Assembly (NCBI GenBank): GCA_963765625.1
Contig: CAVXXD010000013.1
Span: forward strand, 62,001 to 126,000
Direction: 5' to 3'
DNA from: CAVXXD01 sp963765625
Lineage (GTDB): Bacteria > Actinomycetota > Geothermincolia > Geothermincolales > Geothermincolaceae
DNA length: 64,000 nucleotides
The notes beneath the pieces were generated by a model. The model ran no database searches. It had not been told where the DNA came from and saw only the letters and a program-made list of their open reading frames with translations. Both the position numbers and the translations under genes were made by a program. Shown here piece by piece: positions 1-7,880 of this stretch; position 1 is the first letter of the stretch, and the number at the start of each line of letters is the position of its first letter.

Positions 1-1082
1 GAAGTCTCGGAGATACCGTAGACCTCGATCATGTCCGCCCCGGTCAGCTGCTTCAGTTCGCGGATGACGTCGTGGGGCAGCGGGGCGGCGCCCGAGCAGA
101 ACCCCTTGATGAAAGAGAGGTCCATGCCCCGGAAGCCCTTGTCGGCCAGTAGGGCCACGAATATCGTCGGGACGCCCGGCAGCACGCTCGGCTTCTTTTT
201 GAGCGCTTCGATGATGGCCGCCGGTTCGGGCCGCGGGATAACGTAATGGGTCCAGGCCCGCCAGATGGAATGGTTCTGGATGGACGTAAAGCCGGCGGCG
301 TGAAAAATAGGGAATGTCCCGACGATGGAGTCCTCACCGTCTTTGAGGTCGGGGATCCAGGCCTGCCATTGCTGGACGTTGCAGCTGATGTTGGCGTGGC
401 TGAGCATGACCCCCTTGCTGGTGCCGGTGGTGCCGCCGGTGTAGATCAGGGTGGAGAGCTCTTCCCAGGCGCTCTGGTCCTCAACCTTGCCGGCGGAGCT
501 TTTCTTCATCAGCTCCATGAAGCTCAGGATCCCTCCGCCCGTTTCGATCCTGGCGTACATGTCTTTCTTTACATGAGGGAAAAGTTGCTTCTTGGGGAAG
601 GGGAGATAGTCGTTGACCTGGCACCCGACGATGTACCGTACCTTGGTGCGCGGCATGACCGCCTTGACGCGCGGTATCAGCAGGGACATGGTGATGGCCA
701 TCACCGCGTCCGAATCGTCCAGTATGTAAGTCAGCTCGCGCTCGGTGTAGAGCGGGTTGACCAGGACCACCACCGCCCCCACGCGCCAGGCAGCCAGGTT
801 GGCGATGACCGTCTGCGGCAGGTTGGGGAGGATTGCCGCCACCTTGTCCCCCTTGCCAATTCCCAATCCCTTCAACGCGCGCGCGTAGCGGTCGACCAAC
901 GCGTCGAGCTCCCGGTAGGTTATCTTGCCGCCCATGAAATCCATGGCGATCATGCCGGGATAGCGTTGCGCAGCCCGGGTCAGGGCCTGCGATACGGTCA
1001 CCTGCTCGTATTCGAGGCTGGTCTTGATCCCTGGCGCGTAGGACTTGTGCCAGAGACGCTCTTCCTGCATGGTCTCAGCCAT
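1..1082 (-). CDS. Acyl-CoA synthetase (AMP-binding, fatty-acid/aromatic-acid-CoA ligase), 3' part cut by the window edge
   Basis: Adenylate-forming ligase that would activate a carboxylic acid with ATP and CoA in the cytoplasm. The start ATG is at 1082-1080, behind a GGGGGAG ribosome site, and the frame is open to base 1, giving about 360 residues of an expected 500-560. The phosphate-binding motif YTGGTTGTSKG lies near residue 213 and the adenylate-binding YGISET near residue 352, right at the window edge. The C-terminal lid domain with the catalytic lysine is outside the window. It is the last visible gene of a leftward group with the membrane protein and epimerase, so it may supply acyl-CoA substrate to the dehydrogenase/dehydratase operon further right. 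The substrate cannot be read from the sequence. Confidence 0.93.
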   Translation of the reverse strand, partial: MAETMQEERLWHKSYAPGIKTSLEYEQVTVSQALTRAAQRYPGMIAMDFMGGKITYRELDALVDRYARALKGLGIGKGDKVAAILPNLPQTVIANLAAWRVGAVVVLVNPLYTERELTYILDDSDAVMAITMSLLIPRVKAVMPRTKVRYIVGCQVNDYLPFPKKQLFPHVKKDMYARIETGGGILSFMELMKKSSAGKVEDQSAWEELSTLIYTGGTTGTSKGVMLSHANISCNVQQWQAWIPDLKDGEDSIVGTFPIFHAAGFTSIQNHSIWRAWTHYVIPRPEPAAIIEALKKKPSVLPGVPTIFVALLADKGFRGMDLSFIKGFCSGAAPLPHDVIRELKQLTGADMIEVYGISET

Positions 1083-1111
1083 CCGATATCACTCCCCCTT
1101 GATGATGTCGC

Positions 1112-1651
1112 TTACTTTCGCCCAGCTTTCCTCGAGAAATAGTATAACGCAGGGAAGGCGGACGGCATCCCCACCAGCAGCAGCGGCGCCAGGGGGGTCT
1201 TGAATATACTGGGCGCTTCGCCCCTCTCGTATTCAGCGGTGGTCCCCACCTTGAACAGCCGGTCCCGGGCGATGACGATGTAGGCCAGGTCGCCCAGTAA
1301 GGTCGCGGTCCAGGCCGCCCAGCCCAGCTTCTTCTTCTTTTTCTCCAGCTCCCGGGCGAAGAGGAAGCCGAAGGTGTACATGGCCGGGTAGAGCCCGAAC
1401 ATGCCCACCTGGACGGCGGGAGGTATCTTCTCGTGGTCGGCGTAGTACATCAGCATCCAGTCGGGGCCCAGCTTGTAGCAGATGCCCGCTATCCCCATTC
1501 CCACCGTCGCGGCGAAGGCCAGCCCCTCCAGGTACGGCTTGCTGCCGAGGACGGATTCGCCGGTTTCCATCTCGTCGAGTTTTTCCTTTCCCACCAGGGA
1601 AAAGGTCATCCCTATCCAGTTGCAGATCCCCAGGTCCAGCGGTACGGTCAT
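1112..1651 (-). CDS. Hypothetical membrane protein, about 179 aa
   Basis: I do not recognise this family. Four hydrophobic stretches that could span the membrane are visible: residues around 44-62 (FAATVGMGIAGICYKLG), around 82-100, around 112-128 (AAWTATLLGDLAYIVIARD) and around 152-172 near the C terminus. A run of five lysines (EKKKKKLG) follows the second helix and marks the cytoplasmic side. It sits 29 bases upstream of the acyl-CoA ligase and about 40 bases downstream of the epimerase on the same strand, so the three are probably co-transcribed. No catalytic motif is apparent. A membrane role in lipid or steroid-like substrate metabolism is only guessed from its neighbours. Confidence 0.8.
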   Translation of the reverse strand: MTVPLDLGICNWIGMTFSLVGKEKLDEMETGESVLGSKPYLEGLAFAATVGMGIAGICYKLGPDWMLMYYADHEKIPPAVQVGMFGLYPAMYTFGFLFARELEKKKKKLGWAAWTATLLGDLAYIVIARDRLFKVGTTAEYERGEAPSIFKTPLAPLLLVGMPSAFPALYYFSRKAGRK

Positions 1652-1691
1652 CTCAGTCCACCCCCCATTTCAGGTCAGCCTCCCCACAACA

Positions 1692-2763
1692 TCAAGGCAG
1701 CCAGCGCTCCTGCCTGTACCAGTCGATGGTCTCACCCCAACTGTCGAGGCAGTTGGGGTAGCGCGAGACGTAGCCGATCCCCCTTATCTTTGAGCTGTCC
1801 ACGTAGTGGTTGCCCAGGAGGAAATACATGAATTCCTGGTCGATGCGGGGTGTGAGTTTTTTCACCAGTCCCCGCTCCTCCACTATCCTGTTCCACATCT
1901 TCTCCAGGACGTGGTTCATCAGGCTGAAGGTGAACGGCGGCAGCTTCAGCGCCAGCTTGCCCACCCCCTCCATCAACGGTTTGGGGTAAGGAAGGTGGAA
2001 GGCCACGTCGATGCCGAAGAGCCCGTAGAGCAGGTCGAAGAACTCTCCCGCCAGCACCGGGTTGTCCTCGGCCAGGTTGAAATCCTGGTTGAAGGCGGCC
2101 GGGTTGTCGAGGCAGAAGGCGATAGCTCCGGAGATGTCCTTGACGTGAACGAAGGTGATCGACTTGCCGCCCGTAAACCCCGGTAGTCTCCTGACGCCGT
2201 AATAACGCAGGATGGACGGGACCACGTAAAAAGAACCCGCGGCGTAGGTGCTGTAAGGACCGTAGACGCCGGTGGGGCGGAATACCGTCAGGGGGATGCC
2301 GTATTCGCGCATCTTGTGCACCACCGCGCTCTCTCCCGCTTCCTTGCTCAGCGAGTAAGCGTCCGGGGGGTGGTGGGGATGGTCCTCGCGCATGGGGGTG
2401 TAGACCGATTCTCCATAGACGCCGCCGGTACTGATGTGAAGAAACTGCTTCACGCCTTGCCTGCCGGATTCGTCGCAGAGCAGCACGGCGGCGTCACGGT
2501 TGACGCGCAGGCAGGTCTCGAGCGGGATGCCCGAGATCGAAGGCCGCCGCGCAGTGGACGACGTGGGTCACGCCGTCCAGCATGCGGCGCACGTCTTCTT
2601 CTTTTAAGAGATCCCCGGGCACCACTTCAGCCTCCAGGGCCGCGGCTTGCGACAGGTCGCACGAGGGGAGGTCGGTGGCGCGCACCGCGTGGCCGGATTG
2701 CCTGAACTCCTCGACCACGTGCCTTCCGATAAATCCAGCGGCGCCGGTAACAAGGATCTTCAT
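1692..2763 (-). CDS. NAD(P)-dependent epimerase/dehydratase (extended SDR), frameshifted
   Basis: Extended short-chain dehydrogenase, similar to UDP-sugar epimerases and 3-beta-hydroxysteroid dehydrogenase-type enzymes. The first part (2763 to about 2533) carries the Rossmann motif TGAAGFIGRHV. The second (about 2529 to 1692) carries the YSLSKEAGE catalytic Tyr-x3-Lys after a HISTGGVYGE segment. The frames differ by one base: removing one C from the CCC at 2530-2532 joins FDLG to IPLETCLRVNRDAAVLLC without a stop, restoring about 356 aa. This looks like a one-base insertion, either real or an assembly error. It is the first gene left of the divergent operator at 2798-2840, whose minus-strand promoter should drive it. 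Confidence 0.85.
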
Positions 2764-2797
2764 GAGGATCCCCCCTCCGCATATCTCAGCCCCTCAG

Positions 2798-2840
2798 CTA
2801 TTGACAAAATTCTAATAAGTTACTGAGGAGTTGTCAATAG
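2798..2840. promoter_or_regulatory. Divergent promoter with palindromic operator between the epimerase and TetR genes
   Basis: A perfect 10-base inverted repeat (CTATTGACAA at 2798-2807, TTGTCAATAG at 2831-2840) flanks 23 bases. On the minus strand it contains a strong sigma-70-type promoter: TTGACA at 2836-2831, exactly 17 bases, then TAGAAT. The same inverted half-sites with identical 31-base spacing occur upstream of the paralogous TetR gene near 26.9 kb. This makes it the likely binding site of the adjacent TetR, which would occlude the -35 element. The regulator assignment is inference. Confidence 0.75.
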
Positions 2841-2868
2841 GAAAAGGTTGTGCCACACTTTAGTTATT

Positions 2869-3483
2869 ATGACGAGGACAAGAAAGCAGCCCGAGGAGCG
2901 CAAGACCGAGCTTATAGAGACGGCACGCCGGGTGTTCAGGGAGAAGGGTTACGCCGCGGCCAGCGTGACCGACATCGTCAGGGAAGCGGGCATATCCCAG
3001 GGGACCTTCTACTTCTACTTCGAGGACAAGGAAGCGGTGTTCGACGCCGTGGCCGAGAGCATCGTCCTCGAGGGGTACAACGTCATCAGGTTGATCGCGA
3101 CGCGGGAGGACCTCTCCGCCCTGGAGAAGATCAAGCAGACCATGGGTTTTCTCCTGAGCGCGGAGACGGCGGAACGGTGGACCGACGAACTGGCGGCGCG
3201 GCGCCTGCGCCACATGCGCGACCGGGTGAGGCGGATAGCCTCCGAGCTCTACATGCCCCTGGTGACCGAGGTCATCAAACAGGGTGTGGAAGAAGGGGCC
3301 CTGCACGTCCTCCACCCCGAATCCGCCGCGGCCTACTTCGTGCAGATCACCCTGATGCACCTCGACGTCCTCAAGGGCAGTGAGGACCTCTCCAGTGAGG
3401 AGTGGTGGGATGCCTACCTCGACTTCACGGCCAAAGTACTGGGCATCGAGGAGAAACTGAGAGTGTCCCCATGGGAAGAGTAG
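2869..3483 (+). CDS. TetR/AcrR-family transcriptional regulator (paralogue A)
   Basis: One-component repressor with an N-terminal TetR helix-turn-helix (roughly residues 10-56, including VTDIVREAGISQGTFYFYF) and a C-terminal all-helical ligand-binding domain, about 204 aa. I chose the ATG at 2869 because the paralogue at 27003 aligns from the same residue; an in-frame TTG at 2848 is also open. The paralogue shares long identical stretches such as ISQGTFYFYF and the C-terminal WW(D/E)AYLDF, so the two probably arose by duplication. It is transcribed away from the epimerase gene across the palindrome at 2798-2840 and overlaps the downstream flavoprotein gene by 13 bases. Autoregulation plus control of the divergent ligase/epimerase genes is likely; the ligand (perhaps an acyl-CoA) is unknown. 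Confidence 0.92.
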   Translation: MTRTRKQPEERKTELIETARRVFREKGYAAASVTDIVREAGISQGTFYFYFEDKEAVFDAVAESIVLEGYNVIRLIATREDLSALEKIKQTMGFLLSAETAERWTDELAARRLRHMRDRVRRIASELYMPLVTEVIKQGVEEGALHVLHPESAAAYFVQITLMHLDVLKGSEDLSSEEWWDAYLDFTAKVLGIEEKLRVSPWEE

Positions 3484-4805
3484 TGGTTGTCGGAGCCGGC
3501 ATCTCGGGCCTGACGGCAACGTATGAGCTCCGAAAGAAAGGCCTGGACGTGGTCACCCTGGAAAAAGGGGAGCGGGCGGGAGGCCGGGCCGTACGGATAG
3601 TCGAGGACGGTTTCGTCACGGACATCGGCGCCCAGGTCGCCTCCAGGGACTACCGGGCCATCGTCGGTCTCATCCGGGAACTGGGGCTGGGCAGCGATAT
3701 GGTGACGCGCCCCGCCCGGGTCAGGATGTGGAAGGACGGCTCGCTCTATCCGTTCAGCATGAGCCTCGATCCGGGTTCGCTGCTTGAAGACCTGAAGTAC
3801 CTGAGGACCTACAGCCTCAGGGACCTGGGCGGGCTCTCCAGGATGATGGGCTACTTCGTACGCAAGTGGAAAGCCTTCGACATGGACAGCCTCGACTTCG
3901 AGCTCGACGGGCGGAGCTTCGCCGAGATTGTCCTGGACAAGGCGGGCAACAACCCGCTCGAATACTTCTTTCAACCCGCCATCACCGGCCTGGTTCTCGA
4001 GGACCCGGAGCAGGTGGGCGCGACCCTGGGGATGATCTGCCTTCGCCTGACCATCCGGGCTTTCGTCACCGGTCTGATAATCATGAGAAACGGCTTCGGC
4101 AGCATCGCCGAGTGCCTGCAAGCCAGGTGCGCGGATTCCATTATGCTCTCCACCGCCGCGGACAGGATCGTCATCGAGAACGGCGCGGTCAAGGGAGTAT
4201 CCGTAGGCAACGACTTCATCGATGCCGACGCGGTGGTGTGCGCGACCACCGCGCCGGCCGCCCTGGAGCTGATGCCCGGCCTCCCACCGTCGCTCGCCGG
4301 GCCGCTGGGAAAGGCCGGGTACGGCCCCTGCTGCCACGTGGCTTTCGCGGTCGATGCTCACCCCTTCCGGGAAGGCGAGATCGCCGTTTATCTTCCAAGA
4401 AAGTCCGGCTCTTCTCTGGCCGCCATGATGAGTGGGCGGGGCAAGCACTCCAGCTACGCGCCCCCGAGCGGAGACGTCGTCCACTGCTTCACCTACGGCA
4501 GGCAGGCGATGGAGCTTAACCGTTTGCCGGACCACGAAGCTGCCGGCATTGTCATGCGGGAGGCGACGAAGTATCTCCCGGCATTGCCGGACAAGCCGGT
4601 TTTCACGCAGGTGTTCAAGTTCAACGAGGCGGTCTATGTCAATCCCCCGTGTTCATTCCGTCAGCTCAGGGAGATCGCCGGCCGGCGCAACGATGACGTC
4701 AAAGGCCTCTACCTGGCCGGCGAGTACCTGGTCGTGGGCGGGGTAGAGAGCGGGGTCAGAAGCGCCGTCGAGACAGCCGCGGCGGTTGTCCGCTCCCTCG
4801 GCTGA
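3471..4805 (+). CDS. FAD-dependent oxidoreductase, amine oxidase/protoporphyrinogen oxidase-like
   Basis: Flavoprotein of about 444 aa. The ATG at 3471 places the dinucleotide-binding GAGISGL motif at about residue 7 (GRVVVVGAGISGLTATYEL), with EKGERAGGR just after it, the usual N terminus of the amine oxidase/PPO/phytoene desaturase superfamily. The C terminus has the second FAD-contact segment GLYLAGEYLVVGGVESGVRSA. The start lies inside the end of the TetR gene (13-base overlap), so translation is probably coupled. The substrate cannot be told from the sequence; it may be a lipid or isoprenoid that also induces the regulator. It could be a haem-pathway oxidase, but no haem genes are nearby. 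Confidence 0.88.
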   Translation: MGRVVVVGAGISGLTATYELRKKGLDVVTLEKGERAGGRAVRIVEDGFVTDIGAQVASRDYRAIVGLIRELGLGSDMVTRPARVRMWKDGSLYPFSMSLDPGSLLEDLKYLRTYSLRDLGGLSRMMGYFVRKWKAFDMDSLDFELDGRSFAEIVLDKAGNNPLEYFFQPAITGLVLEDPEQVGATLGMICLRLTIRAFVTGLIIMRNGFGSIAECLQARCADSIMLSTAADRIVIENGAVKGVSVGNDFIDADAVVCATTAPAALELMPGLPPSLAGPLGKAGYGPCCHVAFAVDAHPFREGEIAVYLPRKSGSSLAAMMSGRGKHSSYAPPSGDVVHCFTYGRQAMELNRLPDHEAAGIVMREATKYLPALPDKPVFTQVFKFNEAVYVNPPCSFRQLREIAGRRNDDVKGLYLAGEYLVVGGVESGVRSAVETAAAVVRSLG

Positions 4806-4833
4806 AGCGATTGCCGGACGAAAATGAGCACCG

Positions 4834-5598
4834 TCAGGCGAGGCCAGCCAGCAAACGGCGCACAGCGGCCAGGGCGGGTGTGTCACCGGGCAATTCCAGC
4901 AGGGAACGCCCCTCGGCGTCGAAGGCGCGGATGGCCTCGTCCTCGGGCAACCAGCCCAGCAGGGGCAGGGAAGTGCGCTGCGCCAGGCGGGCAACCTCCG
5001 CTGAGTCACGCACCCGGTTGATTATAAGGCCGGCCCGGCCGTAACGCATGGCCTCGTCCGCCACCTGCTTGATGGCCTCGGCCACCTTCACCCCCTTGGC
5101 GGTGGGGTCGGAGACCAGCAGCAGGGCGTCCACCTCGCGCATCACCCGCCGGTTAACCTGCTCCACCCCTGCTTCCGCGTCGATGATCGTGAGATCGAAG
5201 TGGCCCGAGAGGGACTCGATGGCCTCGCGGAGGAAGGTGTTGACCTGGCAGTAGCAACCCTCTTCCTCCGGCCGCCCCACTGCCAGGAAGGCCAGGTTAC
5301 GGTGCTCGGTGAGGGACTCCAACAACCGGTAGTCGATGGACGCGGCCAGGTTCAGCGAGTCGGTTGTTTTCTCGCGGGCGGCGGCGATAACTTCCTTGCG
5401 CAGGTCGTTGACGGAGCGTTTGACCGGCAGGTCGAGGGCCAGGCGCAGGCCTCCCGCCGGGTCAGCGTCCACCGCCAGGCCCCGCAAGGCTCCGTCCTCC
5501 AGCACCAGGCGGGAGAGCATGGCCGCCAGCGAGGTCTTGCCCACACCGCCCTTGCCACAGATGGCGACGACACCCCTCATGACGCCTATCTCACCCAT
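4834..5598 (-). CDS. CooC/AcsF-like nickel-insertion ATPase (MinD/ParA family)
   Basis: P-loop ATPase of about 254 aa with a deviant Walker A motif CGKGGVGKT (residues 14-22) and the switch segment AVDADP near residue 42. GCYCQVN at residues 114-120 gives a Cys-x-Cys (115, 117) where CooC and AcsF carry their nickel-binding CxC. In that family, ATP hydrolysis in a dimer loads Ni into CO dehydrogenase or acetyl-CoA synthase. I chose the ATG at 5598, one base after the stop of the upstream activase and preceded by GAGGAG; MRGVV at 5580 is an alternative. It is the last gene of the ten-gene minus-strand operon. No CODH or full acetyl-CoA synthase is present, so its client is probably one of the neighbouring proteins. 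That link is inference. Confidence 0.88.
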   Translation of the reverse strand: MGEIGVMRGVVAICGKGGVGKTSLAAMLSRLVLEDGALRGLAVDADPAGGLRLALDLPVKRSVNDLRKEVIAAAREKTTDSLNLAASIDYRLLESLTEHRNLAFLAVGRPEEEGCYCQVNTFLREAIESLSGHFDLTIIDAEAGVEQVNRRVMREVDALLLVSDPTAKGVKVAEAIKQVADEAMRYGRAGLIINRVRDSAEVARLAQRTSLPLLGWLPEDEAIRAFDAEGRSLLELPGDTPALAAVRRLLAGLA

Positions 5599-5599
5599 G

Positions 5600-6382
5600 T
5601 CACTCCTCGACTTCTTCCAGCCCCGCGATGACGGCGGCCCCATAAGCGGCGGCCAGCATGGGGTCGATGGGGAGAGGATGATAAGCGCCCCGCATACGCT
5701 CCTGCATCATGCCGGTGACGCTCTTGATGCGCGCCACTCCGCCGGTGACGGTGTAGCCATCGGCGGCTCCGAAGCGCAAGGCCTGGGAGATGACGGTGGA
5801 GGCGACCGAATCGCACAGCCCGGCCACGATATCCGCCACCGGCTCACCCTGGTTGACATGGGAGACTATCTCGCTCTCCGCGAACACCCCACACTGCGAG
5901 CTGATGGGGATGCGCCGTTCCGCCCGCTCCGCCGTGGCGTCGATCCGGTCCACCTCCACGCCCAGGGCCTTGCTCATCACCTCGAGGTAACGCCCCGAGC
6001 CGGAAGCGCACTTATCGTTGCGCATGAAGTCGAGCACGTAGCCCTCACCGTCGGAGAGGACCATGGCGATGGACTGTCCGCCGATATCGATGGCTACCGC
6101 GACCTCCGGCAGGAAGTGGCGGGTGGCCACGGCCACGCAGGACACGTCGTCCTCGTCGAAATCGGCCGTCTTGACCAGGTCGCAGCCGGTGCCGGTGCTC
6201 ACGCAAGCTTCCACGTCCTCACGCCGCAGCCCCGCCTTGTCCAGGGTAGCCGCGATGAGGCCGTCGAGTTCCAGGGCTACGTTGCCGGTAGTCTCGCGGA
6301 CCTCGCTCGCCACCATCTCGCCGTCGCGCAGGACAACCACCTTGGAGAAGAGGCTGCCGACATCCACTCCCATGGTGATCAC
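5600..6382 (-). CDS. Acyl-CoA dehydratase activase-like ATPase (BadF/BadG/HgdC family), first copy
   Basis: ASKHA-fold ATPase of 260 aa, the family that passes one electron at low potential to 2-hydroxyacyl-CoA dehydratases, benzoyl-CoA reductases and double-cubane proteins at the cost of ATP. It shows the N-terminal phosphate loop GVDVGSLFSK and the two cysteines that should bridge a [4Fe-4S] cluster between subunits: C125 in NDKCASGSG and C164 in SSQCGVFAESE. It is odd in having IDIGGQSI where homologues, including the next gene, have IGGQD-x-K, so the aspartate and lysine of the second phosphate region are missing. Its start overlaps the end of the second activase by 4 bases (ATGA). The two may form a heterodimer. 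Confidence 0.9.
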   Translation of the reverse strand: MITMGVDVGSLFSKVVVLRDGEMVASEVRETTGNVALELDGLIAATLDKAGLRREDVEACVSTGTGCDLVKTADFDEDDVSCVAVATRHFLPEVAVAIDIGGQSIAMVLSDGEGYVLDFMRNDKCASGSGRYLEVMSKALGVEVDRIDATAERAERRIPISSQCGVFAESEIVSHVNQGEPVADIVAGLCDSVASTVISQALRFGAADGYTVTGGVARIKSVTGMMQERMRGAYHPLPIDPMLAAAYGAAVIAGLEEVEE

Positions 6383-7176
6383 CGGCCACCCCCCTGCTCC
6401 CCGGCTATCAGCGCCGCCCCCAGCGCGCCCACGATCTGCGGGTCGACTTCGTAATCGACCATGCGCGTGCCGATGAGCCGCTCCAGTTCTTTGCGCACAA
6501 CCACGTTCTTGGCTACTCCCCCGGTCATGGTGACCTCCCTGTCAATCCCCACCCGCTGCACCAGGGCCAGCACCCGCTCGGCCATGGAGCGGTTGACGCT
6601 GGCGGCGATGTCCGCCGGGTCCACCCCGCGCTGCATGTAGTGAAGAGCTTCCGTCTCGCAGTAGATGCTGCAGCGGTTGGACAGCTCGATGGGGTTTTTC
6701 GCCCGCGAAGAAAGGGGGGCCAGCTCTTCCACGGATACGCCCAGGGTGCGCGCCATCACTTCCAGGAAGCGCCCGGTCCCCGCCGCGCACTTGTCGTTCA
6801 TGACGAAGTCGAGAAGCTCGCCTTTCCCGCCCAACCGGATCACCTTGGCGTCCTGCCCCCCGATGTCGATGACCGTATGCACGGCGGGCAGCAACCAGTA
6901 CGCCCCCTTGCCATGGGCGGATATCTCGCTCACGTTGGCCTGCGAAAGCCCCTCCTTCTGGACCTGCTCTCTCCCGTAACCGGTGCTGACGATAAAGCCC
7001 AGGTCGTTTCTTTTCAGGCCGGCCGATTCCAGGGCCATCAGCAGGACGGTGGCCGCGGAATCAAGCGGGTTGGGCTTAACCGGGATGCTCGAAGACGCCC
7101 GGATGGAACCGCCCTCCATTATCACCGCCTGGGCGGAGAGTGAGCCGACGTCGATGCCGCCGAACCGTCTGGTCAT
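6379..7176 (-). CDS. Acyl-CoA dehydratase activase (BadF/BadG/HgdC family), second copy
   Basis: Activator ATPase of 265 aa with the canonical signature set: GGIDVGSLSAQ at the N terminus, IDIGGQDAK at residues 103-111, C130 in NDKCAAGTGRF, C169 in SNRCSIYCETE, and the C-terminal TGGVAKN and GALGAALIAG adenosine-site segments. It should be a homodimer, or a heterodimer with the adjacent copy, bridged by one [4Fe-4S] cluster and injecting electrons into the HgdB/HgdC-like pair encoded upstream. It overlaps both neighbours by four bases (ATGA), which argues for coupled translation and fixed stoichiometry. A paired activase is seen in some benzoyl-CoA reductase systems (BcrA/BcrD); which system this pair serves is not settled by sequence. 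Confidence 0.93.
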   Translation of the reverse strand: MTRRFGGIDVGSLSAQAVIMEGGSIRASSSIPVKPNPLDSAATVLLMALESAGLKRNDLGFIVSTGYGREQVQKEGLSQANVSEISAHGKGAYWLLPAVHTVIDIGGQDAKVIRLGGKGELLDFVMNDKCAAGTGRFLEVMARTLGVSVEELAPLSSRAKNPIELSNRCSIYCETEALHYMQRGVDPADIAASVNRSMAERVLALVQRVGIDREVTMTGGVAKNVVVRKELERLIGTRMVDYEVDPQIVGALGAALIAGEQGGGR

Positions 7177-7880
7177 TCGTTCTTCCTTATCATCTTGTCC
7201 CTTATCTCCCTCAGTTCCGTAACCTCGTCGCAGACATCCACGTACTCGCAGGAATCGCAGTCGAAATCCATCTCCTCGTTCATCCTGGTAAGCGCGCCCA
7301 GTATGCCCTGGACCCTCTCGCCTGCCGGCCTGAGCTCCTCGATAGCCTGGTGATCAGTCAGCAGTGCCACCTGGACCGTCTCCACCCCGGCAACGCGCTT
7401 GACCCTGCCAGCCAGGGCGTTGCCTATAACCTCGAGACTGAAACCGCCGGCGAGGGCGTCGCGGGATATTCTCAACCAGGTCGACTGCGTGGAAGGGAGC
7501 GCTCTCGAAGTGATCCCCTTCAGATCGAAGTTGTAGACCGCCTCCCGGATCTCCCGGTAGGTGTCGTACTCGTCGCCGAAATCGCCGGAGGCCATGACCA
7601 CCTGGCCGAAGGGAAGCGCGGAGACGCCCGCGCCGGCCAGGTCCGGCCCCACCAGGTAGATCCTGTCGCCCTCCATCCGCCCGGGCGGCGTCCAGAGGAT
7701 CATCATCAGGGAAGAAGAACCCGGGCTTCCCAGCTCGACAGCCGTGTCCGCCTTCATCACCAGGCTCTTCTCTTCCGGCCAGTCGTGCCGGGAGACCGGG
7801 TACTCCCCGGCCTCCCCACGTTTCTTCCGCCCCTCAAGGAGAGAAACGATCTCGGCATAAGCTTCGTCGAAGAGCCCCAT
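7173..7880 (-). CDS. Acetyl-CoA synthase (AcsB) middle-domain-like protein with a C-terminal CxxCx5C motif
   Basis: Protein of 235 aa that resembles, in order, the segment of acetyl-CoA synthase leading into the A-cluster domain. VELGSPGS (residue 48 on) matches AcsB's ELGGP segment, GDRIYLVGPDL (71-81) its ...GPDI turn, and TWLRISRDALAGGF (134-147) its NWLRVSKDAVAKGF segment. VETVQVALLTD (166-176) matches its DRVQV-x-IYTDE segment. Three cysteines, C208, C211 and C217, sit where AcsB begins its A-cluster ligands, but the protein ends soon after and lacks the later CGC motif that binds the proximal nickel. The gene abuts the HgdB-like gene with no gap and overlaps the activase by four bases. 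I infer a CoA- or Fe-S-binding accessory subunit. The family resemblance is from memory of AcsB, not a search. Confidence 0.75.
   Translation of the reverse strand: MGLFDEAYAEIVSLLEGRKKRGEAGEYPVSRHDWPEEKSLVMKADTAVELGSPGSSSLMMILWTPPGRMEGDRIYLVGPDLAGAGVSALPFGQVVMASGDFGDEYDTYREIREAVYNFDLKGITSRALPSTQSTWLRISRDALAGGFSLEVIGNALAGRVKRVAGVETVQVALLTDHQAIEELRPAGERVQGILGALTRMNEEMDFDCDSCEYVDVCDEVTELREIRDKMIRKNE

Noticed and set aside
3414..4535. 373-codon minus-strand frame opposite the flavoprotein gene
   Set aside because: Antisense shadow; the plus strand encodes clear FAD motifs.
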